From: Holothuria scabra
Taxonomy: Eukaryota; Echinodermata; Holothuroidea; Aspidochirotida; Holothuriidae
Length of the DNA: 64,000 nt
Assembly: GCA_037179385.1 (NCBI GenBank)
Contig: CM074185.1
Coordinates: 11,150,922 to 11,214,921, forward strand
Direction of reading: 5' to 3'
The notes below the pieces were generated by a model. It saw nothing but the letters and a program-made list of their open reading frames with translations. It was not told the origin of the DNA and ran no database searches. How positions within the stretch are numbered: position 1 is the stretch's first letter; each line of letters begins with the position of its first letter. Position numbers and translations under genes: made by a program. This document shows positions 24,935 to 35,772 of this stretch, in pieces.

Positions 24935-25295
24935 GGCGAACGGTTGTCAGTATAATCTTGAAGGGATGTCTTGAAGCAGTAATCAGGGATAGTGTCTGGA
25001 CCAGAATAAGTTTTAAAAAGTTGTGGGAGGGGGTCAGATGTAAGTAGGTTGGGAGAATTACACCTGTGTAGGTTGATGAATGACTACATGTCCTGGTTAA
25101 TCTCCCTTACAGTCAGGGTAGAGCAAGGTCCTACTTGTACATTAAGCAGAACATCCTAAGTAAGTATGTCATGTAATATGAGCTACTTTGCATTTTTTGA
25201 ATTTAATATTGTCAGTCAAAAGGCTCTGCCAATGGAGAATTTCTGTAGACTCCTAAGTAAAATTATAGTTTGATATGTTGAATGACTGCCTTAAA
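24935..25295. repeat. degenerate A2-type MITE sequence
   Basis: GATAGTGTCTGGACCAGAAT, TTGTGGGAGGG and the closing AAATTATAGTTTGATATGTTG are family-A words with unrelated sequence between. Boundaries are unclear. Confidence 0.5.
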
Positions 25296-26308
25296 CTTTT
25301 AAATAATTTTGCTATTGAAGTAAGTTTGCCCTATATAAACCACTGTCACATGGCACCCACATTAATTAATGTCTTACATTAACATCTCAGTAGCATGCAC
25401 TGATCCATTCCTACCTTGCATGTTTAGTATCAGGTGCAATAGAGTAAAGTACTGCAATCATGTCGCCAGCAATGTTCATAAAACTACAAACCACCAGATG
25501 AATTATTCAAGTACTGAATCAAGTTCATCCCCAATACTTTAAAACTGCTACTCCAAACAGATCTTTTCACGACATTTGAATTTATTAGCATAACCTGGGT
25601 CTTCCTTTTCTACTCAAAGGACTCATTGACATTAAAACAGTGTTACTTCAATCAAGGAAAAGACATGAGCACTTGCCCAGTACTGTATATTTGTCATTCT
25701 TCCTTTTCAATGCATTTTGGAAAAGTGCAAGAGTCAAACAGATATTATCACAATGAATCTTGAATCATATTATTTTTCCCCTTCAATAACTCTTTTTGTA
25801 CTCAACTCTAAAGTAAAGTGTTACAAGTGGCACTTCCCAATAACCCCATCTGCATTTCTCGACTTAAGTATACGATCTTCAGACACTCTTCACAGTAGCA
25901 GGTTCTTGCTCATACAAGGGTAAGACTGGAACAGATCATTTCAAAGAAAATTGCAAAAAGATAAGTTGCTTAAAACAAAGTAGTACGTGTTACAAGTATT
26001 GCATGTGTGCTTCTACATTTATCAGATCATGAGATGGGCAGAAAAACCCCACTAATTCAACAAAACTTATCTACATTTGTGAATCTAGGAGTCAGGACTA
26101 CTTTCATCACCTGTCTCACAAATGGACAACCCCATTTACAATGGAACAATTGGCAATGGCTTAATTAGGTGGTGCATATATATAGTTAGTAATTGTTACA
26201 TAGGATTTAATGACACAAGAACACAAACAGTGAGGTAAAACTACCTGAAAAATAATAAAAAAGCTACAGCTTTATTTCCTCTTAGAAGATTGCAAAGGAG
26301 GGAGTCAT
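25296..26308. other. unannotated DNA
   Basis: No gene or bounded element is seen in this kilobase. The 68-codon plus frame at 25717-25923 lacks any motif or clear splice site. Confidence 0.4.
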
Positions 26309-26483
26309 ATGTCCAGGGAATAATATAGCATTCAAATTACGCATAGCAATTTTAAAAATTTTTGAGGTCTTTCACACATTGTTTGTGAAAATGCAAGGGT
26401 TATGCACACAAAAAATTGCTACACAATTTTTCATTTGCGTAGCAAATTGAGATGCAATACTGGATAAATTATTCCCTGATGTC
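26309..26483. mobile_element. 165-bp MITE with 5-bp target duplication (J1)
   Basis: The body 26314-26478 has perfect 11-bp inverted ends CAGGGAATAAT / ATTATTCCCTG. It is flanked by direct ATGTC (26309-26313 and 26479-26483). The CAGGG end resembles hAT-type termini, though hAT usually gives 8-bp (sometimes 5-6 bp) duplications. There is no coding capacity. Confidence 0.8.
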
Positions 26484-27535
26484 AGAAATTTCTATAAAGT
26501 TTCCTTTTCTTGAGAAAGCCAAGAATGAGGGAAGGATCTGTCTGTGCAAACACAGTATTAAGGTCAGGTATGGGGTACAGTACTATTTCTGGCAAATATG
26601 GGAGTATTCATGACAGTCAACAAGAATGTGTCTGACAGTGCCAGCACAGTCATGGGGTATACAGTATGGTCTTTCATCCAGGAAAAGGTAAGGTCAGATC
26701 GAGTGACCTATCTGGTGGTGCTACATTAAAGTCACTGAGATGGCACTATATACCCTACTGAGATCGAACCATCACCAGGCATACATATCCTTGTGTCAGT
26801 GCAGCATTGCCAGCATTGGTACACTATAGTCCATTTGTGCAACAGGTGAGTTAGGTAGGTGTACCTCAAGATTACACTAAACTACAGTACAAACAATAGT
26901 TTTAATGAGCCGATGAATCCTCCAAATCCCAAAATGTCTCATTGCCTTGTAAGCAGCATTCAAAATTTCCCACAATTCCTTTCAGCCACACCCTCTTTTG
27001 ATGTATTTATACTATTGACCATGCATTCCCTAATACCAAGAGATTAATGCAGATAAACTGCTGATTTGGTATAGAAGGTTTTCACATTATGTAACAGTTG
27101 GTAAGCCACGCCCACTCTCAGGCAAAAGTCAACAACGTTTCAATGCAAAAGTCACATGTGGGTTTAATATCAGCTGCTCTTCAGCTAGCTACACTACTGT
27201 ACGTGTAGCTAGCATACTACACCAATTTTTGACCGTCAAAAGGGGCTCAACATCGGAAATAGAAGTGAACTTAACAGTATCTCCTGACTTAAGGTTATGT
27301 GATCATCAAAAAAAAAAGTTTCGAGGACATGTTTATCTTTTTCAGGGGAGTGGGGAAGGGGGCTAAAACAGGACTGAGAATGCTTTTTGAGCATATGCTT
27401 GACTTCACCACCACTGGCCAGATACAAAATCTCCCATGTTTGTGGTGAAGGGGTTGGGACAGGATATATTCATTCATGAATTTCTAAATTTTGTTATGAA
27501 AAATAAATTTGATGAGAATTACGACAAAAATTGTA
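26484..27535. other. unannotated DNA
   Basis: No gene or bounded element is recognised. The frames at 26859-27047 (plus) and 27236-27477 (minus) have no support beyond being open. Confidence 0.4.
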
Positions 27536-27588
27536 AGATTTGGCTGTTACAGTACTTCAAAATAAGTTTGGAATGACTCCTATTGCCC

Positions 27589-28160
27589 TTTAAGGGTAGT
27601 GTGACACGTCAGCAAAATATCCTGACTTCACTTGGCAGTTAATTATGGAGTGAAATGTTCTGAAGAAAACGCCGTTGGAATTATTTCAATATCTTTTATG
27701 GTTCTCCAGATAAACCTCTTCAAAGTTCAAATGTTTCTGAAGAAACTTGTTGCTTATGCAAAAATAATGATGTGGAGTGTTGCATAGTGTTGACATTTCT
27801 TTTGTTAACCCTTTATAAATTATCTCTTAATTACTCATCTGATAGTTTGTGGTTTGGTAATCGAAACTGATGATTTTCAAGGACACAAATTAAACTTCCA
27901 AAATAAATCCTCAGGGCAAACAAATGTTACTGTACAACTGTCCTTGAAATGACGATTTTAAAAACAAAGGATAACATTAGCCATATATGGTATGTCCCTC
28001 CCATGACATCACAAGGTTTGCATACTGCGCTTATATTTATTTATGACTAAGTAAAAATCAGAAATTGTCTTGTAAAATGGTCAATTTTTGATGGATTTTG
28101 ATGGGAATTGTGGCTATTTTCATGGTTTTTAATGCTTTTTCCATCACATACCCAATTTTG
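27589..28160. mobile_element. TTAA-linked repeat family F, reverse (F2)
   Basis: It starts at TTAA 27589-27592 directly after a short family-C end (GGAATGACTCCTATTGCCC). GTGTGACACGTCAGCAAAAT, GTTTCTGAAGAAACTTGTTG and the GATGGGAATTG block match F1 in reverse. The distal end is not clear. Confidence 0.6.
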
Positions 28161-28449
28161 TCTTTCTACCTTTAAATTCAGGATCAAATATCACTATGTT
28201 TGACCTACGGTTTGATTTTTTGAACTTTCCAAAGAATTGGCATATTTAAGTTTTGGGTATAAATGGCAAATGGCTTATTTAATTTTCTTTCATAGATTTA
28301 ATTTGCTATAAGATGTGACTATTTCTTAAAATGCAATACAGTGTAGAATAAATATTGGAAAAATACATTAGGGATTTTACTTCAAGCACATACGCTTCCA
28401 ATTTTCAAAGACTTGTCTATAAGCCTGCATGGTCACGATTGCAAAATGA

Positions 28450-28505
28450 TCCTCCTGAGCCAATCATGATACAGGACAGTCCACTACACTAGTTCAAGTT
28501 GAAAT
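28450..28505. repeat. family C fragment
   Basis: GAGCCAATCATGATACAGGA and the CTACACTAGTTCAAGTTG block match the C-family interior. No termini are seen. Confidence 0.5.
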
Positions 28506-29061
28506 CATTTAAATCTTCCTAACATTGCAGCCTATCCAAGCACTAACAGCCATGTGTCACACATGACTTTTCCTAATGCAAAACTGTGAGTATAACTTCC
28601 ACTGAAGACCACACAACCTCCAGCAAGCAGTCAGCATGTAGTTCATAGTGTTTTAAAACAATATCCTACAGGAAATATACATGTCCATGTTCATCAGCAG
28701 TCCAAGGTCAATTCCAACTTTAAACACACCTGCTTCAATAAGTAGTACAGCACTGACATACAGAATCTACCTCAAAATCCTGTGTGCTACATGTTTTGTA
28801 GTTCTTAAGTAGGATGGTGATGAAGAGTGATTGCACATGAACACAATAGGGTTCTGCTATTCAGGGCAATAGTCAAAGACTGGGGGAAAGGGGACCCCAC
28901 CCCCATCCCCAACCAATTTATTTCTTCCAGATAATCCCCCAAATTCTCTGGTCTGGGAGTCTGTGAGGGATACATACCTACCTCCAATCACCCTATGCAT
29001 GTATACCATTTATATACCTATACTTGCTGCCTGGCAAACTAATAACACTGTGGTAACCCTA

Positions 29062-29074
29062 CCAGCAGAGGGCG
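29062..29074 (+). promoter_or_regulatory. CTCF-like core motif
   Basis: CCAGCAGAGGGCG matches the bilaterian CTCF core consensus (CCAsyAGrkGGCr). It lies in non-repetitive-looking DNA on the side of the laminin-like gene opposite its 5' end. A single motif match is weak evidence of binding. Confidence 0.35.
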
Positions 29075-29644
29075 ACATGTACACCCTCTATCTTCTTACT
29101 CCATTTTGCCTCACTCATGACTAGATGTGTTTTTAAGCTGTCTGTCTACTTTTTGGATTTTTATCAAATGATTTCCTCCAAAGTTGTTTTTGTTTTTGTT
29201 TGGATTTCTCTGTGATCCTTCCTGACATTGTGGTGACCCCTTTTGACTGGAAGCGATGAGTATCCTTCCTTTTTGGGAGACTTTTTACGCCTTAGTTTTA
29301 GTAAAGTATAGGTATAAATGGTATACATAGGGCGGTAGAAGGCAGGTGAGGTATCGAAAATGGACTCAAAGCTTACAAGTGCCACAATTTGTCTTGACAC
29401 ATTTTAGTACATCTTGATCCCCTGTTATCTTGATCCACCATGTTACATCGGCATGCCTAATTGGGGTCAGGGGGCATGCCCATGCAACCACCTGTGAAAG
29501 TAGTTCGGACATCAGCTGAGATATCACCGAGAGGAAGTCCACCGTCCAAGCAACAGAGGCAAGCCCCCATTGGTCATTATGCAGGGATTATGCTTCAAAC
29601 GTTTTTACAAATAGCACTTTTTTGCATCTCAGTCAGATCCTAAA

Positions 29645-30961
29645 GGAGCAAAGGTCCTGCCAGGCTGCTGTGAGCCTGTGAACACATATAAAATTGTTAA
29701 CCTTTGACCTATTGCACAATAATGCTTCATGAAGAAACTTTGAACTGGTCTATTGGAAACTTACTGAGAGACATGAATAAATTTGTCTTTTTCAATGACA
29801 TTTTCAATCAGACAACAAAAAAATATTCCTAAAATTAGGTCTGCCGATCTTGGGGATCATTTATAAGGAGGCTATAATTCCTCATTTGTAAACTGCATTA
29901 GGAGGAGGCCTATGTTAATTGTTCAAAGATGGTTTTAAAGCAAAAAGTACCATGTAGAAAAATTCTGAATATAAACCTAAACTTCTCCTGTACTGTCATT
30001 TCAACCACAGCTGCCATTGCCAAAGTTTTTTGTAAGATAACAAAATGGATTTCATGAAAATTGCTCAAGACTTCCAATTTCCCGAAACCAGGAAATTTGG
30101 TGAACTCTAATATTTCTCAGAACAACGTACGCTCTCGTGCACATAATGAAGACAGTGTTCACTCAGAGTGGTCAGCTTTGTCTTTTTGCAAATGATTCAC
30201 TAAATTTACCAAGGCCAATGCACCCATTAAATTTTCCAGTGCATTAAGTTTTTGTTGATGTGCTAGGTAGTCAGGCAAGTAATTTGGTAATTTGTCCACT
30301 TTGTCAAAATTTTCAGATTTTATGTCTCACAATATAGATACTTTGGCCATGTCAAATTGGACAGCTGATGTGAAAATTGTGTCTGTAATACAGAATATAT
30401 ACACAAACAAATTTTGCCATCAGCAAGACTTTTGGAGTCAAATGTGATTTTGATATACTTTCTCCTCCACTGCAATGATCAAGTACAAAGCAAGAAGTAA
30501 GTGGGGCACAATCTGATCTGGTGATAGCAGGAGGGAAAATGGGATGTATGTGGGGGCGTGATACAATGAATTCACTTATGAAATTAAACTAGGCCAATGC
30601 AACAAGCAAGGCCAATTTACCCCAACCTGCCCCCACCACCCTCTCAGGTTTGTGGCCACTTCAAAATTATGGCAAACAACTTTTTCAAGATTTTTTTCAT
30701 TTAAATTTTTATAAATGCTGGTAAAATTTGCTGAAATTAGTTACTTTTGGACAAAACAGTTATGCCCAATCCTTTATCTAAATGATCCCATACAGTACAG
30801 AATTAGAGGTGTCAAAAACCATTACTAATCACAGTCAAAATGATTTCATTTCATGACTAAAAATGTAATATATTTCTAGCTAAAAGTCTGCTCAACTAAT
30901 TTCCAGCAACAGTTTACAGTATCTATACACTTTCTGCATACTCAAACCAACTTAACACCAC
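29645..30961. other. unannotated DNA downstream of the last identified LE exon
   Basis: I looked here on the minus strand for further cysteine-rich exons or a membrane-spanning exon continuing the laminin-like gene and found none I could support. Confidence 0.4.
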
Positions 30962-31324
30962 TTAATATAGCACTGTGATGTGGTACCACTCACTTAAAGG
31001 ACTGATTCTCTCACCCCAAACAGTATATTCTCCTAACCTTCTTACTTAACCCCTCCCACAATTGTCTGAAATTCATGCTCATCCAGATATGATCTCAGTT
31101 TATTGCTTCAAGGTGAGTAAAGAAAACTCAATTTATGTAATCAAAACCATCTCAGTACCTTTCATGCTGTGTAATATAGCTTTGGTACTCTGCATTGTTT
31201 GAATTAGCTCTCAATCAAAAAGCTGAGCCAATTGAGAATTTTGGTACCCCCATACCAAAATTGCAGTTTGGGGTGAGAAGTTTGGCCCTTTAATATAGCA
31301 CTGCAATGTGGTACCACTCACTTA
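30962..31324. mobile_element. MITE family A, reverse (A11), between 36-bp direct repeats
   Basis: The body 30998-31288 has ends AGGACTGATTCTCTCACCCC and GGTGAGAAGTTTGGCCC. It sits between TTAA 30994-30997 and TTAA 31289-31292. Outside these, a 36-bp sequence beginning TTAATATAGCACTG and ending CCACTCACTTAA occurs at 30962-30997 and again at 31289-31324, with two mismatches. Confidence 0.85.
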
Positions 31325-31495
31325 AGATGTGTAGTATACTTGTACTATATCAACACAACTGCAGGCTTTACAGCTAAGGTAAAACTTTACCAACTCTGTC
31401 AAAACCTAAATACAAGCCTATAATTCCAGTGCTTGAATTCACAAACTTTTCCTTTTGATCTGAAATTATGGTTACAGAATAAAAGTAGGTCGTAC

Positions 31496-31632
31496 CTTTC
31501 AGCTGCAAGCAATGTCTAAATTTCTTGCATTGGCAGGCTTTACACATTCCACCATCAGATTCATGGAATCCCAAATGACATGTATCACAATTTTTCCCAG
31601 TGTAGCCGAATTGGCAATTGCACACACCCGAC
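31496..31632 (-). CDS. laminin-EGF-like gene, exon carrying the end of LE module 2 and start of LE module 3
   Basis: This is a 137-nt internal exon on the minus strand. The acceptor reads TTTTCTGATTACAG and the donor AAAG/GTACGA. The frame begins with one base that completes a codon left open by exon 35093-34895, then reads SGVCNCQFGYTGKNCDTCHL and continues GFHESDGGMCKACQC. This supplies cysteines 4-8 of one laminin-type EGF module and the first cysteine pair of the next. LE modules are rod-like extracellular repeats found in laminins, netrins, usherin and related matrix or receptor proteins. The exon ends in phase 1; the next exon was not found. The conserved cysteine spacing plus a matching splice phase make this the firmest coding call in the window. 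The exact family member is not identifiable. Confidence 0.88.
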
Positions 31633-31962
31633 CTGTAATCAGAAAAGGGTCAAAAGTCATTGATGGCCCTGGAAAAAAGAACCACAATAGCAAATCAAAA
31701 CAGAATATGCCAAAACTTTTGATGGTGTTTCCTGAAGCATAACCTCCAAGGCAAAGAAAAATATCTTATAACCATGGCCTACTATAGAGTGAATTATGTG
31801 AAGGGTCAATGCACTTATAAACCTCTTACAGTGGTTAGTCATGGACAATAAATTTATTATTGCAACAATAATATTCTAAGTGCAACAAGTATAATATTCA
31901 TAAACATCACATTTGCTGATCTAGTTTTTCAATCAGTCCTTGAAACCCTACTACACTTACCA

Positions 31963-32558
31963 GGCTTGGGGTAATCGTAATCAGTAATCATAATCGATTG
32001 CAATCGATTACCCCATTTTGAAGTAGTTGTAATCGCAATCGATTACTTTTGTGAAAGTCGCAAAGTAATTGCAATCATAATCAATTACAATGGCAAAGTA
32101 ATCGCAATCATGGTTTTATTTCTGATTACATTGAAACTGAACTGAACAAAGAAGTAAGTTACTAAACAATTTTTTCAGAGCTTGGTTCTTCTGTTGGAAT
32201 GACAAAATTTAACTGTCCCTCTTTCTTGGATGTTCCAGCTTAAAATGAGTGAGAAGTGCATGGGTTCAATAATGTCTATTTTGGGAGGACTTGGTTCTGT
32301 CCAGGCTTATCTAGAGCAATGTCCATGACCTTTTTTCCAGTTGTTGGCACTGGATTGTTTTGCCCACTACATTGTTTATGTGGAAAGAAAGTGTAATCAC
32401 GATTGTAATCATGATTACATTGCAATGTAATCGCAATCGTAATCTATTACTTTTAATTTTAGCTGTAATCGTAATCATAATCTTAATCGTAAAATATGAA
32501 GTAATCGCAATCGTAATCAATTACATTGAGATGTAATCGCCCCAAGTCTGACACTTAC
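31963..32558. mobile_element. hAT-like non-autonomous element built of TAATCG words
   Basis: The body 31971-32550 (580 bp) has ends CAGGCTTGGGG and CCCCAAGTCTG, inverted with one mismatch in 11. It is flanked by a perfect 8-bp direct duplication ACACTTAC (31963-31970 and 32551-32558). CAG ends and an 8-bp duplication are the hAT signature. Both arms are filled with degenerate TAATCGNAATCGNTTAC repeats in opposite senses, so the whole element is largely self-complementary. It lies in the intron between the two LE exons. There is no coding capacity. Confidence 0.9.
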
Positions 32559-33639
32559 CTTCTGCCCCTTAACATACAAGGTGAATGATGCAGAGATATG
32601 GTTTGGGGCAGATATTTTCCATGTATTTTCTTTTTCATTCATTTTTGAAAAGGAAAAAAAATATCATTTCAATTTTCAAGGTCTTTTCAAGGTCTTCCCA
32701 GCCTAAGCAAAGGAGACAGGGAGGGTATACTCTGTACATAATTATACAGTACCATCAGTGGTGAGAGCTTTCAACTTGGCAGGATCTGATTTTGCAAGGA
32801 AATATTGGATCACATTTATTATAGATAGGATATGTGGGCAATGAAGGGTAAAATAGATTTAAGTATTTCATCATATGATAGATTGGACAGATCAACTGAA
32901 ATTCAGATGGGACGTCAGATCCAGTTAATGTTCACCACTTTCGGTACAACATCATTTCGGTAAAATCTATTTTCTATACTAGGACTCCTGCTGTTCAGTA
33001 AAATTGGAGTCAGCAAATTTAATGATAGCCTCCTGTGACCTTCGTAACGAACAAATGTATAGTATTGTAATGTGAGATTAAGATCACTTACTATCTCAGG
33101 AAGCACTTGTTAGCCATGAGCAGCTGGTTGTTAGTAACAGAAGAAGAATTTTTATTTCCTCATTTCCTTATCTAACAATTTTGATTTTATCTTACAAGTT
33201 CAATGTTTTTACTTTTGGGAGCACTTTAGAAAGACCAGGGATCACATTTTTGCTACAGTGATAATTTGAAACAGTTGTTATTGCAGTTATTAAATGCTGC
33301 AGTGAAGAATTTTATCATGTATCCAGGCTGGTGTGTAGGATGTCTAGAATATTTGTCAGACTACGGAACTAAATACGACGAAAACAAAATGTGTTGGAGG
33401 TTGTCCTGTAAACACCAAAACTTTTTGGTGTAATGAACATTATTTCCATGTACGTTATTCAAGAACAGAAGTACAAGTCCCTTTTAAAAACTTGTTATTC
33501 CCTGATTTTAAGTAGCTAACTCCACCTGTCTAAAATAGTTTGTAATCACCAAATAATTTGTATTTTATCTGAACACAAGGTGCGAACGTAACAATTTTGA
33601 AAAGTAGAGCATTTCTGAAAATATGTTTTCTGCACTGTT
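32559..33639. other. intronic DNA without recognised features
   Basis: This lies within the intron 34894-31633 of the minus-strand gene. A 63-codon minus frame (33106-32915) and a possible micro-exon near 33110 were examined and rejected. Confidence 0.4.
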
Positions 33640-33910
33640 GACTACAGCTGCAAGGGGTGCAATTTCCTGGAAGCAAAATTTGGTCGGCCCAATGACGCTC
33701 CGCTGTAGGCCTGCTGTAGGCAGCTCTGCCCACCCGCCGGCGGTTTGTCTGGTAGCAAGTCAGCAGTCTGCTGATGGCAGCGATGCTGATTGGTTAAACA
33801 AATGTATGACGTCATGGAAGGTGGGATTCAGCTGGCAGACCTCCATTGGCCCGCAGTCGCCAATTTTGCCACCTGCCGACCGTCGACTTTTGCTAACAGG
33901 GAAGTGAATC
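33640..33910. promoter_or_regulatory. GC-rich intronic island with CCAAT and CRE motifs
   Basis: A 270-bp patch is distinctly richer in G+C and CpG than its AT-rich surroundings. It has CCAAT boxes in both orientations (GCCCAATGAC near 33689, TGATTGGTT near 33788, CCATTGGCC near 33842) and a perfect CRE, TGACGTCA. It could be an alternative promoter or enhancer, or a transposed GC-rich element. Short frames on both strands here reflect the composition. Confidence 0.3.
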
Positions 33911-33984
33911 ACGCCAACAACTGTGTTCATATAAACACAATGTTGGAAGTTTTTAATTGCTTTCATTATATTTCAAGACTTAAC

Positions 33985-34245
33985 ATATAGACGAATCCGG
34001 ATAACAAGTGGTGGTCTGATTTCAGTCAGCCATGTCTGGGGTCTATAACATTTTTAATCATTCAATTTCCTTGCTTACCTGTATTATGGATGGTTGTACA
34101 CTAAACTGTATTTTAATTCCTTCAAATTCACTTAATATAAGGGTTTTAAGTTCATGTAGAAAATAAAAAAAACCATTTAAGATTGATGGACCCTACAAAT
34201 GGCTGCCTACAGTCACTAAACACAAGCTCTGATCGGATGCAAATT
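33985..34245. repeat. dispersed repeat G, copy 2 (inverted)
   Basis: It is the reverse-complement counterpart of 23040-23330 (blocks around GTGGTCTGATTTCAGT and CACTAAACACAAGCTCTGATC). Intronic. Confidence 0.65.
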
Positions 34246-34516
34246 CAAGGTAAACCAATGAGTTGCTCTCCTATATTTCTCCTACTGTACATGTGCAGTA
34301 TTCCTTAAATTCTGAACACAAGTCTTCACAGTTTTAACATTCAGCTCAATGTAAAGCCATTTTTTGAATGGAGTCCTTCCCCACTTTGCTAGTTGAGTCC
34401 CCAGATGTTTTAAGGTGTGTCTCTCATCAAAGCATGGATCCACATTTGACTGCAATTGCCAATGCTGGCATCAAGAGGAAAAAGTGTAGCAGGTTATTCT
34501 GAATGTAACTTTCTAC

Positions 34517-34882
34517 TTAAAGGGACTCATTGAGTTGATACCAATAAATCTAATTTAAAAGGGTTGCTACCACATGACAATCCTTGTAGTTACCATAATG
34601 GGTCAAGTTATACATCTAATAGTTATGGAAAAAGTTAAAATTTTGAATTTTGTGGTGTCCTGACTTGTAACAGTTTTGTGCATAATTTGAAAAAGTGTCT
34701 GGTCACAAATTTTTGAAAATGGAATAAAAAAGGTGTTAAGTACTCACTCATAAAAAGAGTTATTTGCTTGTAGGATGTGGGAATTGTCAAAGTTTGACTG
34801 TTTGTCTTTGGTCTGTGTGGAAAACTTGAGGTTTGGAAAAAAAATGTTGAATTACATGAACCAACTCAATGAGCCGCTTTAA
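34517..34882. mobile_element. TTAA MITE, family E (E1), beside a splice donor
   Basis: TTAA lies at 34517-34520 and 34879-34882. The ends AGGGACTCATTGAGTTG and CAACTCAATGAGCCGCT are inverted. On the minus strand its right-hand TTAA occupies intron positions +13 to +16 after the donor of the LE exon ending at 34895. Confidence 0.85.
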
Positions 34883-34894
34883 TGCAAAACGTAC

Positions 34895-35093
34895 CCATCA
34901 CAACCAGTTCCTTTTGAGCCAGAAGGGTTACATCTGCACATCTCACATACTTGCTCTATTCTTGGTCGGTAGAAACCCTCATAGCAGGTGGAACAGTCGG
35001 AACCTGTATGTCCTTCTTTACACTGACAGCGTTGATCACTAATAACGTCACACACATTTGGGTCTATAGTTCCAGAAAGATCACAAAGACAGT
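34895..35093 (-). CDS. laminin-EGF-like gene, exon with complete LE module 1 and first half of module 2
   Basis: This is a 199-nt minus-strand exon with acceptor TTCTTTACAG and donor GATGG/GTACGT. It begins with two bases completing a codon from the upstream exon (Asp), then CLCDLSGTIDPNVCDVISDQ and RCQCKEGHTGSDCSTCYEGF. It continues through YRPRIEQVCEMCRCNPSGSK to GTGCDG. Cysteines follow the LE pattern (CxC, C, CxC, CxxC, C) followed by the next module's CxC and third cysteine. The GxxCxxCxxGFY signature is intact. It ends in phase 2, exactly what exon 31632 needs to finish module 2. The product should be extracellular or secreted. The donor is followed almost at once by MITE E1. Confidence 0.9.
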
Positions 35094-35324
35094 CTGTAAA
35101 GAAAAAGATTATTAAGAAGCATCCTGAAGAGTAGTCATGGAAAACAAGATTATTTCCCTCCAAACCATCAGGCTTATACAGCTAGAGTCACCTGTTACAG
35201 TGTGGGAGGGGTGAGGGATCAATGTTGCTACCATTTCATAGGCATGTCACAATGAGGTTTCATTTAACTGTGGGCAGCTCTCAGTTTTACCATTTGCAGT
35301 ACAGGGTCCGCTCTATAGTCCCCC

Positions 35325-35590
35325 TACTCATTGGTCCCTCATTTAGCATAATTTGTCTCATTGGTCCGTTGTCTCATTGGTTCCCCCTCTTATTATTTCG
35401 TCTCATTAGTCCCACGTCTCATTGGTCTCCCATCTCATTAGTCCCACGGGTTATTATTAGGGTTTAGGGTTAGGGTTTGGGGGCCAATGAGACAGGGATC
35501 AATTAGACGGGGGACCAATGAGATGGGGGACCAATGAGACGGGAGACCAACCAGATGGGAGACCAATGAGACGGGGACAACAGACATAAT
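35325..35590. repeat. self-complementary CTCATTGGTC array with a telomere-like centre
   Basis: The left arm (to about 35450) repeats CTCATTGGTCYC in various spacings. The right arm (from about 35490) repeats GGGACCAATGAGAYGGG. The centre (about 35450-35485) reads TTATTATTAGGGTTTAGGGT and continues with TTAGGGTTTGGGGG. The whole is an imperfect palindrome of about 260 bp in the intron between exons 35970-35773 and 35093-34895. Confidence 0.85.
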
Positions 35591-35772
35591 CCCTGCAGAA
35601 CATAGTAGGTAACTTGGTATACTACTCTGCACGTATATTTGCAAAGTGAAATCATGACTGATTTACCCTTGCTGCTTTAATTAAATTCTCCTTGTAAAAT
35701 AAAATAAAATTAAATTAAGAAAAGAAAAGACAACAACATTCTCATCACATTCCAAAATTTACGTAACCGTAC

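Noticed and set aside
32915..33106. 63-codon minus-strand frame resembling a laminin-type strand (SDLNLTLQYYTFVRYEG)
   Set aside because: It has no acceptor in frame, and inserting it would split an LE module whose two halves already fit.
33110..33141. 32-nt micro-exon on the minus strand with TACTAAC branch point and GTAAGT donor
   Set aside because: Its length would shift the frame between the two LE exons, whose direct join gives a proper LE module.
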